In this document: piece by piece, positions 35,724 through 44,262 of the stretch
How the letters are laid out: each line of letters begins with the position of its first letter
Position numbering within the stretch: the stretch's first letter is position 1
Source: Bdellovibrio sp. ArHS
GTDB taxonomy: Bacteria; Bdellovibrionota; Bdellovibrionia; Bdellovibrionales; Bdellovibrionaceae
DNA length: 64,000 bases
Reading direction: 5' to 3'
Assembly (NCBI RefSeq): GCF_000786105.1
Contig: NZ_JTEV01000010.1
Coordinates: 155,234-219,233 of the forward strand
The notes under the pieces: model-generated
What the model was told of the DNA's origin: nothing
Databases searched by the model: none
The model's input: the letters and a program-made list of their open reading frames with translations, nothing else
Translations under genes and position numbers: made by a program

Positions 35724-37756
35724 TAAATCAAACCATCACGTCTTAGAAGCGCATTCGGATCTGGTTCGCGACCGCGGAAATTCTTGTAAAGATCCATCGG
35801 GTGCTCTGTTCCGCCTTTGCTTAAAACGTTGTCTTTAAACTTCTGCGCGACTTCCGCGTTGAACAAACCTTTTTCTTTGAAGAACTCAAAGGCATCGGCA
35901 TCCAAAACTTCCGCCCACTTGTAAGAGTAGTATCCCGCGGAATATCCGCCTGCAAAGATGTGACTGAAGCTGCACGAGCTATTGGCGCCGTCGATCTTAG
36001 GGAACAGACGGGTTTCGGCCGTGGCTTTTTCTTCGAACGCATCCACGTCTTTGATGGTCGCGGGATCTGTCGAGTGCCATGCCATATCCATCATACCGAA
36101 TTGCAACTGGCGGCAGGCGGTGTAACCGGCCTGGAATTTTTGTGAAGCTTTCAGCTTTTCGATCAAATCCGCAGGCATCGCCACATTGGTTTCGTAGTGA
36201 CGAGCAAAAAGGTCCAGACCTTCTTTTTCACCCACCCAGTTTTCCATGATTTGTGAAGGAAGTTCGACAAAGTCCCAATAAACATTCGTGCCGCTTAAGG
36301 ATTGATAAGTCACTTCTGACAGCATGCCATGCAAGGCGTGACCGAATTCATGGAACAGGGTGCGCACTTCATCGTACGTCAAAAGTGAAGGCTTCGTTGG
36401 CGTCGGTTTGGTAAAGTTACAAACAATGCTGACGTGAGGACGTTTCATCGCGCCATCGATCAGACCCTGCCCACGGAACTGAGTCATCCAGGCGCCGCCT
36501 TTTTTGGTCTCGCGAGGGAAGAAATCTGTATAGAAAAGTCCCATGTACTTACCGGACTTGTCTTCATAGATTTCGTAGGCTTTGACTTCAGGATGATAAA
36601 CCGGGATGTCTTTGTTCTCTTTGAAAGTCAGGCCGTATAGTTTTTTGGCGTGGGCGAAAACACCATCCACAACTTTTTCAAGCTGGAAGTACGGACGCAG
36701 GTCTTCTTCATTGAAAGCGTATTTGTCTTCTTTCAATTTCTCAGAGTAATAGCCAAAGTCCCAAGGTTGAATATCAGAAATTCCATCCAATTTTTTTGCG
36801 TAAGCGGCGACCTCGGCCAAATCTTTTTTGCCGGCGTCTTTTGAAGCCTGCAAAAGTTTTCCAAGGAAATCCATCACCGTTTGGGGATTCTTGGCCATGC
36901 GTTCAGCCAAAACGAAATCCGCATGAGTTTTGAAACCCAGAAGTTTCGCGCGTTGATCACGCAGTTGCACGATTTTAAGAACCGTTTCTTGATTGTCGAA
37001 TTCGCCTTTGTAGGAACGTGAGGCGTAAGCACGCCACATTTTTTCGCGAAGGGCGCGATTTTTCGCATACGTCATAAAGGGCAGATAAGAAGGGATGGAC
37101 AAAGTGAAAAGCCATTTGCCTTTTTGCCCTTTGGCTTCGGCCATTGCCGCTGCACCTTCAAGAGTGCCTTCGGGAAGACCTTCAACATCTTCTTTTTTAT
37201 CCAGGAACATTTCGAACGCATTGGTCGCTTTCAAGACGTTTTCCGAGAATTTAGGGCCCAGAACAGAAAGCTCCTGGTCGATGTTGCGCAAAGTTTCTTT
37301 GTCTTTTTCAGAAAGCAAAGCTCCGTTGCGTGTGAAAGACAAATATGTTTTTTCCAACAGGCGTGCTTGTTCTTTGTTTAAGTTCAAGCTTTCGCGTTTG
37401 TCATAAACGGCTTTGACCTTTTTAAAAATCTCTTCATCCAAAGAAACGTCCGAAGCAAAGGCGGTGACTTTGGGATAGATCTCTTTTGCTAAAGCCTGTA
37501 AAGCATCGTCGGCATGGGCCACTTCAAGATTGGAATAGATCCCGGTGATTCTTTCTGGCAATTCGGAAGCGGCTTCCAAAGCCACAATCGTATTTTCAAA
37601 ATCAGGTGTTGCCGGATTGCTTTTCAATTTTGCGATATTTTCTTTCGCAATTTTGATCGCCTCGTCCAGGGCAGGCAAGAAGTGTTCGACTTTGATTAAA
37701 TCAAAGGGGACGGCTTGGTCTTTGTTCGTAAAGGGCTGTAAAAGAGGATTGCTCAT
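35723..37756 (-). CDS. M3 family oligopeptidase (oligopeptidase A/Dcp type)
   Basis: A 677-residue zinc peptidase without a signal peptide, close to the 680 residues of E. coli oligopeptidase A (PrlC). The zinc motif H-E-F-G-H lies in FHEFGHALHGML near residue 460, with the third ligand in the downstream helix around FVELPSQIMENW. The FAGGYSAGYYSYKWAEVLDADAF segment near the C-terminus is typical of the family. It degrades short peptides, including cleaved signal peptides, in the cytoplasm. First gene of the unit with nadK and recN. Confidence 0.9.
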   Translation of the reverse strand: MSNPLLQPFTNKDQAVPFDLIKVEHFLPALDEAIKIAKENIAKLKSNPATPDFENTIVALEAASELPERITGIYSNLEVAHADDALQALAKEIYPKVTAFASDVSLDEEIFKKVKAVYDKRESLNLNKEQARLLEKTYLSFTRNGALLSEKDKETLRNIDQELSVLGPKFSENVLKATNAFEMFLDKKEDVEGLPEGTLEGAAAMAEAKGQKGKWLFTLSIPSYLPFMTYAKNRALREKMWRAYASRSYKGEFDNQETVLKIVQLRDQRAKLLGFKTHADFVLAERMAKNPQTVMDFLGKLLQASKDAGKKDLAEVAAYAKKLDGISDIQPWDFGYYSEKLKEDKYAFNEEDLRPYFQLEKVVDGVFAHAKKLYGLTFKENKDIPVYHPEVKAYEIYEDKSGKYMGLFYTDFFPRETKKGGAWMTQFRGQGLIDGAMKRPHVSIVCNFTKPTPTKPSLLTYDEVRTLFHEFGHALHGMLSEVTYQSLSGTNVYWDFVELPSQIMENWVGEKEGLDLFARHYETNVAMPADLIEKLKASQKFQAGYTACRQLQFGMMDMAWHSTDPATIKDVDAFEEKATAETRLFPKIDGANSSCSFSHIFAGGYSAGYYSYKWAEVLDADAFEFFKEKGLFNAEVAQKFKDNVLSKGGTEHPMDLYKNFRGREPDPNALLRRDGLI

Positions 37757-37856
37757 GAGGGGCCTCCAAGAGAGTTAAATGACTCTTCTTTTCTTTCATG
37801 AACAAGACTGAAAATAAAGGGAAAAATCCGTGTAAAAAGACGGCTAAAAATGGAAA

Positions 37857-37889
37857 GGGCCCTTGGTGGTTTTATCCGTCCAAGGGCCC
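37857..37889 (-). terminator. terminator of the Cys/Tyr-rich lipoprotein gene
   Basis: GGGCCCTTGG (37857-37866) pairs perfectly with CCAAGGGCCC (37880-37889) around a 13-base loop. On the minus strand it is followed by TTTCCATTTTTA. Confidence 0.7.
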
Positions 37890-37943
37890 ATGATATTGCG
37901 GCGTATTATTCCGTAAAAACGGTCGAGGAGTGCCGCACTCGCT

Positions 37944-38492
37944 CTAGTAAGTACATACTCCAAGATTTGATCCAGAGATCACTTGGCGGCACGTCGCCCC
38001 TGCGCCGCAAGTGTTTCCCTGATCCAATAGGCAGCTCTGAGTTAATTTATTTCTGCAGGCGCTGGCGCTATTACTTGCTCCCGGTACGTTTGAGATTTGT
38101 GGAATATTGATCGTTGTTTGCGGAGCGGCCGTCGTGTAGCCCCACGTGTAACCCCACTGCCAGTAATAAAGCGAGTTGTTATAGGGGTTCAAAAGATCGT
38201 TGTGAATACATCCTAAACCGAAAGAACCATTATAAGTGGCGGAATAGCCTGACGGGCATCCGCAGAATCCATACTGATTGAAATAATTCGTATAGTTGTA
38301 GGCGTAGTTGAACATGCCCGGATAGGGGATGAATCCGTAGTACTGCGAGTACACTGTATTGTTACAATAGGCTTGGCCCGTTAAACAACTTGTGTTCAAG
38401 GGGGTTACTACTGTTGTCGTCGAACCGCCATCATCGCCCGGCTGACAGGCAGCAAGGAACAAAGCGAAGACGAAATAAACCAACTTTTTCAT
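37944..38492 (-). CDS. Cys/Tyr/Asn-rich lipoprotein
   Basis: A 182-residue exported lipoprotein I do not recognise. The ATG at 38492 has GGAG upstream and opens a signal peptide ending L-A-A-C with Cys16. The mature chain starts with an acidic, Thr-rich spacer, then becomes very rich in Tyr and Asn (for example YYGFIPYPGMFNYAYNY) with about eleven cysteines arranged in pairs such as FCGCPSGY, and finishes with a small Cys-rich module (SCLLDQGNTCGAGATC). Many disulfides are likely. It diverges from the 38750 gene. Confidence 0.75.
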   Translation of the reverse strand: MKKLVYFVFALFLAACQPGDDGGSTTTVVTPLNTSCLTGQAYCNNTVYSQYYGFIPYPGMFNYAYNYTNYFNQYGFCGCPSGYSATYNGSFGLGCIHNDLLNPYNNSLYYWQWGYTWGYTTAAPQTTINIPQISNVPGASNSASACRNKLTQSCLLDQGNTCGAGATCRQVISGSNLGVCTY

Positions 38493-38630
38493 AAGTGGCT
38501 CCTTCAGATAATCTTTCATCAATCTTAGGGAGTTCAAGTTTGGTGCCTTCCCAGAAAATCTCCAACTCGGATATATTCGAGCCCAGTCGCAAAAATTCCA
38601 ATTTGGGTGACCATTTTGGGCACTCAGCGC

Positions 38631-38693
38631 CCAAAGGTGCCTGTGGATTTTTGTACTGCTCTGCATGACAAAAAATGAGTGGGCACCTTTTGG
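38631..38693. promoter_or_regulatory. long-range inverted repeat between divergent genes
   Basis: CCAAAGGTGCC (38631-38641) is matched by GGCACCTTTTGG (38682-38693) 40 bases away, with one extra T. It lies 57 bases before the 38750 start and could be an operator pair or leader hairpin. There is no T-run. Confidence 0.3.
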
Positions 38694-38749
38694 TTGGCAG
38701 TGGAAAGAGCTTCTTTTACTCTTTTATGGAGCATCGAAAGGAGTCGATC

Positions 38750-39271
38750 ATGAAAAACATCGGATGTGTTTTTGCTTTCTCTTGGGCCGTTCTTTTGGCC
38801 GTACCTGCTTTTTCTGCTGTTCCTGCACAGAAGCCTCCAACGGCGGCCAAAATTCTTCAGGGTCAAGGCGTCAGTTTTGGCGGTGTCGCCGGGACTGGAT
38901 TTACTTTGTTAGATGTGCGCCGCACGGCCGACGCGAAGAAAAAGGTCGAGAGAATCGTGATGGATATCGGCGATATGAATGGCGCCTCTTTAAATGGGTT
39001 GCCAGGTTATTACTTTGCAGAGCTGAAGAAAAATCCGTCTCGTTTGGTGATAGATTTTGCGCAAATGCCGAATGCGAACATTGATCAGACGCGTCTGTCT
39101 TCCTTGATGAAAAACTCGTTGGCGGTGACCGGGACGACTCTGAGTCTTGATCCGATCGACAGTTCTTTAAATCTGACATTGGACTTAAAGAAAAATACCA
39201 AAGTTCGTATTTACCAGGTGGCTGGTAAGAAATCGACAAGCAAAGTTGTTGTCGACTTGATGACGGAATAG
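38750..39271 (+). CDS. exported AMIN-domain-like protein
   Basis: A 173-residue periplasmic protein. The ATG at 38750 has AAGGAG 6 bases upstream and a signal peptide ending near F-S-A. The mature part is strand-rich, with VERIVMDIGDM and PSRLVIDFAQMPNANID, resembling AMIN domains, which bind peptidoglycan or assemble with secretins. The match is by pattern only, so the assignment is tentative. The barrel gene follows 4 bases on and the ABC genes next, so it probably serves the same envelope function. Confidence 0.55.
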   Translation: MKNIGCVFAFSWAVLLAVPAFSAVPAQKPPTAAKILQGQGVSFGGVAGTGFTLLDVRRTADAKKKVERIVMDIGDMNGASLNGLPGYYFAELKKNPSRLVIDFAQMPNANIDQTRLSSLMKNSLAVTGTTLSLDPIDSSLNLTLDLKKNTKVRIYQVAGKKSTSKVVVDLMTE

Positions 39272-39275
39272 AGCG

Positions 39276-40019
39276 ATGAAGTTTCTATTTCTGTCTTTTT
39301 TCTTATTGTCGAGCACGGCGCAAGCTCGCGTGTTTAATATTCAAAAAGAAACTTTCGCCGCGTATTTCTTAGCTAGTGGCGGCGCCTCTGCCATCGGCAC
39401 GAAAGCTTTGGATGGTGAGGCTGGGGCGACGCTGTCTTATGGCGGGAACGTGAACTACAATTACTCCGGTGAGTTCGGCTTTCTTTATTCAGTTCGTTAT
39501 TTGAATTTTCGCTTCGGTTTTGAAATTCTAAAGCCAAGTGCGTTGGATTCCACCGCGAACAATGGCACAGACGATTTGTATTCTGCCGACAGCCAGATTT
39601 TGGGATATGTTCCCAAAGTGGGTCTTGAGGTCAATCTGCAAAGCACGAACACTTATCGTTCGTTTGTTTCCGCTTCCGCAGGCTTGGCCAATGTCACTTT
39701 GAAAAATGCCTACACCCTGACCACCGCTGGACAAACCGCCTTTCCAGGGGTTGCGGACCATACCGCCGAGTCCAAGGGGACCGCGACGTCCTTGCAAGCC
39801 TCTTTAGGTTATGAGGGTGTTCTTTCCGATACGACAACTATTCTGGTCGAGTTCGGTTATCGTCAGCTAAAAATTGATAATTTAAAATACACGAAGGATG
39901 TCACGACATTTTCCGGTGCAAAAAGCAGCGGCGATGCGGTGCTGACGTCAACCGGAGAGCAGCGCGAGCTGGATTTTTCGGGCGGGTTTATTTCTTTGGG
40001 TTTTCGTTTTTACATGTAA
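39276..40019 (+). CDS. outer-membrane beta-barrel protein in an ABC-transporter operon
   Basis: A 247-residue exported protein with a 17-residue signal ending A-Q-A. Alternating hydrophobic/polar strands (FGFLYSVRYLNFRFGFEI, SLQASLGYEGV, ILVEFGYRQLKI) and the ending SLGFRFYM suggest a small barrel of 8-10 strands. No family was recognised. The gene is 4 bases after the AMIN-like gene and 12 bases before the ABC ATPase gene, so the products may span the envelope together. Confidence 0.65.
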   Translation: MKFLFLSFFLLSSTAQARVFNIQKETFAAYFLASGGASAIGTKALDGEAGATLSYGGNVNYNYSGEFGFLYSVRYLNFRFGFEILKPSALDSTANNGTDDLYSADSQILGYVPKVGLEVNLQSTNTYRSFVSASAGLANVTLKNAYTLTTAGQTAFPGVADHTAESKGTATSLQASLGYEGVLSDTTTILVEFGYRQLKIDNLKYTKDVTTFSGAKSSGDAVLTSTGEQRELDFSGGFISLGFRFYM

Positions 40020-40031
40020 GGAAGCTTCAAC

Positions 40032-40712
40032 ATGAGTGCACTCTATCGTTTGCGCGGGCTCGAGTATTCGTATCTTTGGAACAAGCAACAGGTTCCCGTC
40101 CTTAAGGGAATTGATTTAGAACTGGAAAAGGGCTGCTTCACCTGCATTGTCGGGCCCAGCGGAACCGGGAAAACAACTTTGTTGAATCTTCTGGGAATGA
40201 TCGATACTCCATCAAGCGGGCATATCGAGTTTGCCGGGCAAGATGTCACGCATCTTAAAGAAGACGAGAAGGAACAAGTGCGTCTGCACAAGGTCGGATT
40301 TATTTTTCAGTCCTTTTATTTGATTCCAACTCTTACCGTCTTGGAAAACACGTCCTACTTCCTACCGTCTTTAGGTTACAATCAGGTCGAGGCGATGAAA
40401 ATTTCGATGGAGACTTTGGATCTTTTGGGTTTGGCAGACCATGCTAAGAAAAGACCTTTAGAACTTTCGGGGGGACAACGTCAGCGGGTCGCCATCGCCC
40501 GCGCGATAGCCAAAAAACCTGTGGTTGTTTTAGCGGACGAACCGACGGCGAACCTGGATTCTGTCACGGCGGAAAAAACCATCAACGCTTTTAAAGAGCT
40601 GCAGAAAACCGAAAACACCAGTTTTATATTTTCTACGCATGACTCGCATCTGGTGAGTTTTGCCAAGTCAGTTTACCCCATGAAAGACGGTCGCATCCAG
40701 GAGACTCGCTAA
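40032..40712 (+). CDS. ABC transporter ATPase, LolD/MacB type
   Basis: A 226-residue ATP-binding subunit. Walker A is GPSGTGKTTLLNLLG, the Q-loop lies in GFIFQSFYLIPTLTVLEN, the signature is LSGGQRQRVAIARA, Walker B is VVVLADEPTANLD, and the switch histidine is in FSTHDSHL. FQSFYLIPTLT and the size match the LolD/MacB/FtsE branch, which drives mechanotransmission and not classical import. It overlaps the permease gene by 1 base. The lack of a MacA-type adaptor gene favours a LolCDE-like function in extracting lipids or lipoproteins. Confidence 0.92.
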   Translation: MSALYRLRGLEYSYLWNKQQVPVLKGIDLELEKGCFTCIVGPSGTGKTTLLNLLGMIDTPSSGHIEFAGQDVTHLKEDEKEQVRLHKVGFIFQSFYLIPTLTVLENTSYFLPSLGYNQVEAMKISMETLDLLGLADHAKKRPLELSGGQRQRVAIARAIAKKPVVVLADEPTANLDSVTAEKTINAFKELQKTENTSFIFSTHDSHLVSFAKSVYPMKDGRIQETR

Positions 40713-41920
40713 TGTTTGAACTTGTTAAAATCGCATGGCGCAATCTATTTAGAAATCCTCGTAGAACCTGGGCCAGTTTGTGTACGGTGGCGTTAGGGGC
40801 GGCAGGTCTTTTGATTTATCAGGGTTTCAATTCAGGCGTGATGAATCAGTATCGCGAAAATGTGATTCATGGTTACTATGGCTACGGCCAGGTTTTTCCG
40901 AAGAACTATTTCGGCAAAGTGCATGAGACCCCCTGGAAAGCCTGGTTTGAGAATCCGGACGAGATTGAAAAGCAGATTCGCTCTTCAAGTGCCGTGACCC
41001 AAGTCTTTCCGCGCGTGTCCTTTTATTCCTTCATCGTGAAGGGCGGCATCACTCTGGGCGGAAAAGGAGAAGGCGTAATTCCTGATCGAGAGAACTCTTT
41101 CTTTACCGACATGAACTTCATTGCCGGCGGCAATTTGCAAAGCGAAGATGAAGTGATTCTTGGCAAAGGTTTGGCAGAAAGCCTGGATGCCAAGGTGGGT
41201 GACGTGGTGACGCTGTTGACCCAGACCGTGAACAATCAATTAAATGGCGCGGACCTGAAAGTGGCGGGCATCTTTTTCACCGGAAAGAAGGTGATCGATG
41301 ACTCTTTTTACCGTGTGGACTTAAAACAGGCGCAACAGCTTTTGGACACCCAACGAATCGAAATGTTTTCTTTGGCAACCAAGGGCGTGGACGCCTGGGC
41401 TCAAGTCGAAAAAGATATTCATGGTGCCAACTCGAATGTCGAGGCGATCCCGTTTGAGATTTTGGATAAAAACTATTATCAAAATTCAGTCGATTTTTTA
41501 AACGCGCAGTTCTCGTTCATTCGTTCGATCATTCTGGTGATTGTCGCGATGGGTATCTTCAACGTTATTTCAGTCGGCCTTTTGGAAAGAGCGGGAGAAA
41601 TGGGCGCGCTTCGTGCCAACGGAGAAAAACGCGTCCGTTTGTTCCGCATCCTTCTTATCGAAAATAGTTTACTGGGAATTTTAGGTGGTTTTTTAGGAAT
41701 CTGTTTAGCGGTTTTGATCGACAAAACTTTATTGCGTGGAGGAATTCCCATGCCCCCGGCGCCGGGAATCACACGTCAGTTTATAGTCTATTTGGACATC
41801 ATGGCTCCTCACTACGTTCAAGCACTTTTGCTACCGATGGTGGCCACGGTTGTCGCGAGTCTGTATCCGACAGTGAAGCTTTTGAAGAAGTCCATTCCCG
41901 AACTTCTGCGTTCGACGTAG
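40712..41920 (+). CDS. ABC transporter permease, LolC/E-MacB type
   Basis: A 402-residue inner-membrane subunit with the four-helix FtsX layout: one helix near residues 20-40, a large periplasmic domain (about 45-265, including GEGVIPDRENSFF), then three helices near 275-295, 320-340 and 370-390. The sequence RNLFRNPRRTW at the N-terminus and GLLERAGEMGALRANGEKR between helices are typical of the family. It works with the ATPase just upstream. A strong terminator follows, separating this unit from the lipid gene cluster. A single permease implies a homodimer. Confidence 0.88.
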   Translation: MFELVKIAWRNLFRNPRRTWASLCTVALGAAGLLIYQGFNSGVMNQYRENVIHGYYGYGQVFPKNYFGKVHETPWKAWFENPDEIEKQIRSSSAVTQVFPRVSFYSFIVKGGITLGGKGEGVIPDRENSFFTDMNFIAGGNLQSEDEVILGKGLAESLDAKVGDVVTLLTQTVNNQLNGADLKVAGIFFTGKKVIDDSFYRVDLKQAQQLLDTQRIEMFSLATKGVDAWAQVEKDIHGANSNVEAIPFEILDKNYYQNSVDFLNAQFSFIRSIILVIVAMGIFNVISVGLLERAGEMGALRANGEKRVRLFRILLIENSLLGILGGFLGICLAVLIDKTLLRGGIPMPPAPGITRQFIVYLDIMAPHYVQALLLPMVATVVASLYPTVKLLKKSIPELLRST

Positions 41921-41949
41921 AGGCGATGTGTAAATTTCTTTTTAGAAAA

Positions 41950-41980
41950 ATCCCGTGCTTATGCCACGGGATTTTTTTTA
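41950..41980 (+). terminator. Rho-independent terminator after the ABC permease gene
   Basis: ATCCCGTG (41950-41957) pairs with CACGGGAT (41965-41972), followed by eight T. The remaining 238 bases up to the lipid-kinase gene hold no gene I can see; a promoter for that operon is expected there. Confidence 0.85.
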
Positions 41981-42218
41981 TCCATATTTCTTTTATTACT
42001 TTTTTAACATGCTTTGTTTTTCCGGGGCCGTTTCGCCAAACAAGATGTGAGTAATTCCTTTTGAAAGTCTTGCGTATTGTGTCCAGTCTCTATACAACAG
42101 TGCCAAAATGACATTTTTGGGCCACTTCTAGAGTGTCAGTTCTAATTTACCGCGGAAGACAGCGATATTTCTTAGGTACGGTAATTGCTTTGAAAGATTC
42201 TCTGAGGAATTAATTTTT

Positions 42219-43217
42219 ATGAGAGTGTCCGTTCTGGTCAATTCCAAAGCCGGGTCTGTGAATGCGGATCTGATTGAAGCCAAAGTTCGCGAAGCGTTGT
42301 TTCGCTGCGATCTTCGTTTCAGCCGTCCGCAAACGCTGACGGAGATGGCGGATTTTCTTAGTGATGAGATGGCTTATCAAACCAATGCTATTATTATCTG
42401 CGGTGGTGATGGCACCATCAATGTCGCTCTTCAATGCCTTATGAAGTATGAAGATTTCAGCAAAATTCCTCCGATCACAATTGTGCGTTCCGGAACGGCC
42501 AACGATTTGGCGCATGAAATCGGCGTCTCGCATCGCATTGATCGGGCTGTTCGTAATATCTTTGAAGGTGTTGTAAAGAACATCGATGTCATTGAAGTTG
42601 GTTCCCCTGAACAAAAAGCCTATATGTTGACTAATGGCGGTCTGGGACTTCCGGCGGTCGCGGCGGAGCTTGCCAACAAGTTTAGAAATCATCTTCGCAC
42701 TCTTTCCACCTGTCCGAAATCGGCGAAAGCTTTCCGCTATCTTGCAGAGAAAAGCTATTATGCGGTTAAAAAAATGGGCCCAGGTGTTTATTCAATGATG
42801 ACCGCAGAAGCGATTCGCACTTGGAATCCTGATGGCTGGGGTTTGGAAATTGAAATCCCGGGCAAGGTCAACGTCGAGACAAATTCGCCGATTGTTTTAG
42901 TTAGCAATCAACAAAGCATCGGGGCTAGTTTTTTGCCGGCTCCTTACACCTCCAACACAGATGGCACGGTGAATTTACTTTTATCGGAAACGAAAACAGC
43001 CCAGCAACATGCCATGGCAGCTTTACGCATCCGCAAAGGAAATTTGGAGAAATTCAACGCCTTTAAATCATTTGAACTTAAAGAGTTCAGACTAAAGAGC
43101 CAGAACCCCGGCCGCTCTTTGACTTTCTTTGGGGATGGCGAGATTCTTCTTAAGGACGTGCAGGAAATTTCAATCCGCTGCTTGCATCGCGGACTTCCTA
43201 TCATGGTCCGACAATAA
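42219..43217 (+). CDS. diacylglycerol-kinase-like lipid kinase
   Basis: A 332-residue cytoplasmic protein of the DAGK/YegS/sphingosine kinase superfamily, which phosphorylates a lipid hydroxyl. The ATP-binding signature is IICGGDGTINVALQ, and IVRSGTANDLAHEIG is the second nucleotide motif. A strand-rich C-terminal domain with LVSNQQSIGASFLPAP and FFGDGEILL completes the fold. The lipid substrate cannot be read from sequence. It is the first gene of a six-gene unit with a 19-base gap to the next, so the kinase probably acts on a product or precursor of that pathway. Confidence 0.88.
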   Translation: MRVSVLVNSKAGSVNADLIEAKVREALFRCDLRFSRPQTLTEMADFLSDEMAYQTNAIIICGGDGTINVALQCLMKYEDFSKIPPITIVRSGTANDLAHEIGVSHRIDRAVRNIFEGVVKNIDVIEVGSPEQKAYMLTNGGLGLPAVAAELANKFRNHLRTLSTCPKSAKAFRYLAEKSYYAVKKMGPGVYSMMTAEAIRTWNPDGWGLEIEIPGKVNVETNSPIVLVSNQQSIGASFLPAPYTSNTDGTVNLLLSETKTAQQHAMAALRIRKGNLEKFNAFKSFELKEFRLKSQNPGRSLTFFGDGEILLKDVQEISIRCLHRGLPIMVRQ

Positions 43218-43236
43218 CGGTAAATCTGGAGGCTCC

Positions 43237-44262
43237 GTGAGCAGACCTCGTATCCTCGTTACAGGAGGAACTGGCTTTCTCGGAAAATTGGTCGTACCCC
43301 TTCTTCGTGAAAAATTCGAGGTGGACGTCCTATCCCGCTCGGGCCAGACGGAAGTCCAGGGGGACCTCACGCATTGGAATGCGGACCTCAACTTCGAGAC
43401 TCTTCGGGAAAAAAATTATTCGCTCTTTCTACACATGGCAGGCCTGTATGACTTAAAAGGATCTTATGTTGATTGTTTTCAACATAATATTTCTGCGATG
43501 GGAATTGCTTTGAAAGTTGCCGAGGCGCTGAACATTCCCTATTTCATGAATACAAGTACGGTCGCGGCCGCCATCAATTCCACGCTTTCTACTGTAAAAC
43601 CTTATGACTTAAATTTTTCCAAACCCTTTCCCGATGCCTATTCAGATTCGAAGGCTTTGGGGGAGCAGGTGTTGCAGAACTGGCCCGTGAAAAACATCAA
43701 ATCGCGCATCAATCTGCGTCTTGGTGTTCTGGTCGGGGATACCAGAAAAGGACGCATTGAACGTATTGATGGTCCTTATCATGCTCCCGAAGCCTTTAAA
43801 AAAATTCGCCCCTTAGTGGAATCCTTTCCGACAGCCTTGCCTTTGCCGGCAAATGAAAACGTGCGTATGCCGATTGTACCTGTCGATAAAGCGGCAGAAG
43901 CCATCGTGAAATTTTGCGAGTGGACGCTGTTGGAAAAGCCGGAAGGTTATAAAAGCTTTCATGTCACTCCCACTTACGGATTGACGGCAAAAGAGCTTTA
44001 TACGGCGACGTTGAAACGTTTGGCGATTCCCAATAAAGGAATCAGATTAGTCAGCAAAGTTCCCAAGTCTCTCATGATGAAAATCTCAAGCCTGGTGGCG
44101 CGGTTCCCTGAAGAGGAACTCTATTATCTGATGAATTTTCCGAATTACGATACCGAAGCGACCCGCAAAGTGTTGGGGGCTTCTTGGTGTCCTGAGTTTA
44201 AAGAATATGAACAAGCATTTTGGAGCGGGTATGAAGCATTCGTATCGAATCGCCGAAATTAG
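43237..44262 (+). CDS. SDR resembling acyl-thioester reductase domains
   Basis: A 341-residue extended SDR, cytoplasmic. The GTG at 43237 has a strong GGAGG just upstream; a longer form overlapping the kinase gene is unlikely. Motifs are GGTGFLGKLVV, LHMAGLYDLKGS, NTSTVAA and Y-S-D-S-K for catalysis. The stretch GDTRKGRIERIDGPY is like one I associate with SDRs of the NAD_binding_4 (thioester/fatty-acyl reductase) group. It could reduce an acyl thioester, a fatty aldehyde or a beta-keto lipid. The gene overlaps the next by 32 bases. Confidence 0.75.
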   Translation: MSRPRILVTGGTGFLGKLVVPLLREKFEVDVLSRSGQTEVQGDLTHWNADLNFETLREKNYSLFLHMAGLYDLKGSYVDCFQHNISAMGIALKVAEALNIPYFMNTSTVAAAINSTLSTVKPYDLNFSKPFPDAYSDSKALGEQVLQNWPVKNIKSRINLRLGVLVGDTRKGRIERIDGPYHAPEAFKKIRPLVESFPTALPLPANENVRMPIVPVDKAAEAIVKFCEWTLLEKPEGYKSFHVTPTYGLTAKELYTATLKRLAIPNKGIRLVSKVPKSLMMKISSLVARFPEEELYYLMNFPNYDTEATRKVLGASWCPEFKEYEQAFWSGYEAFVSNRRN

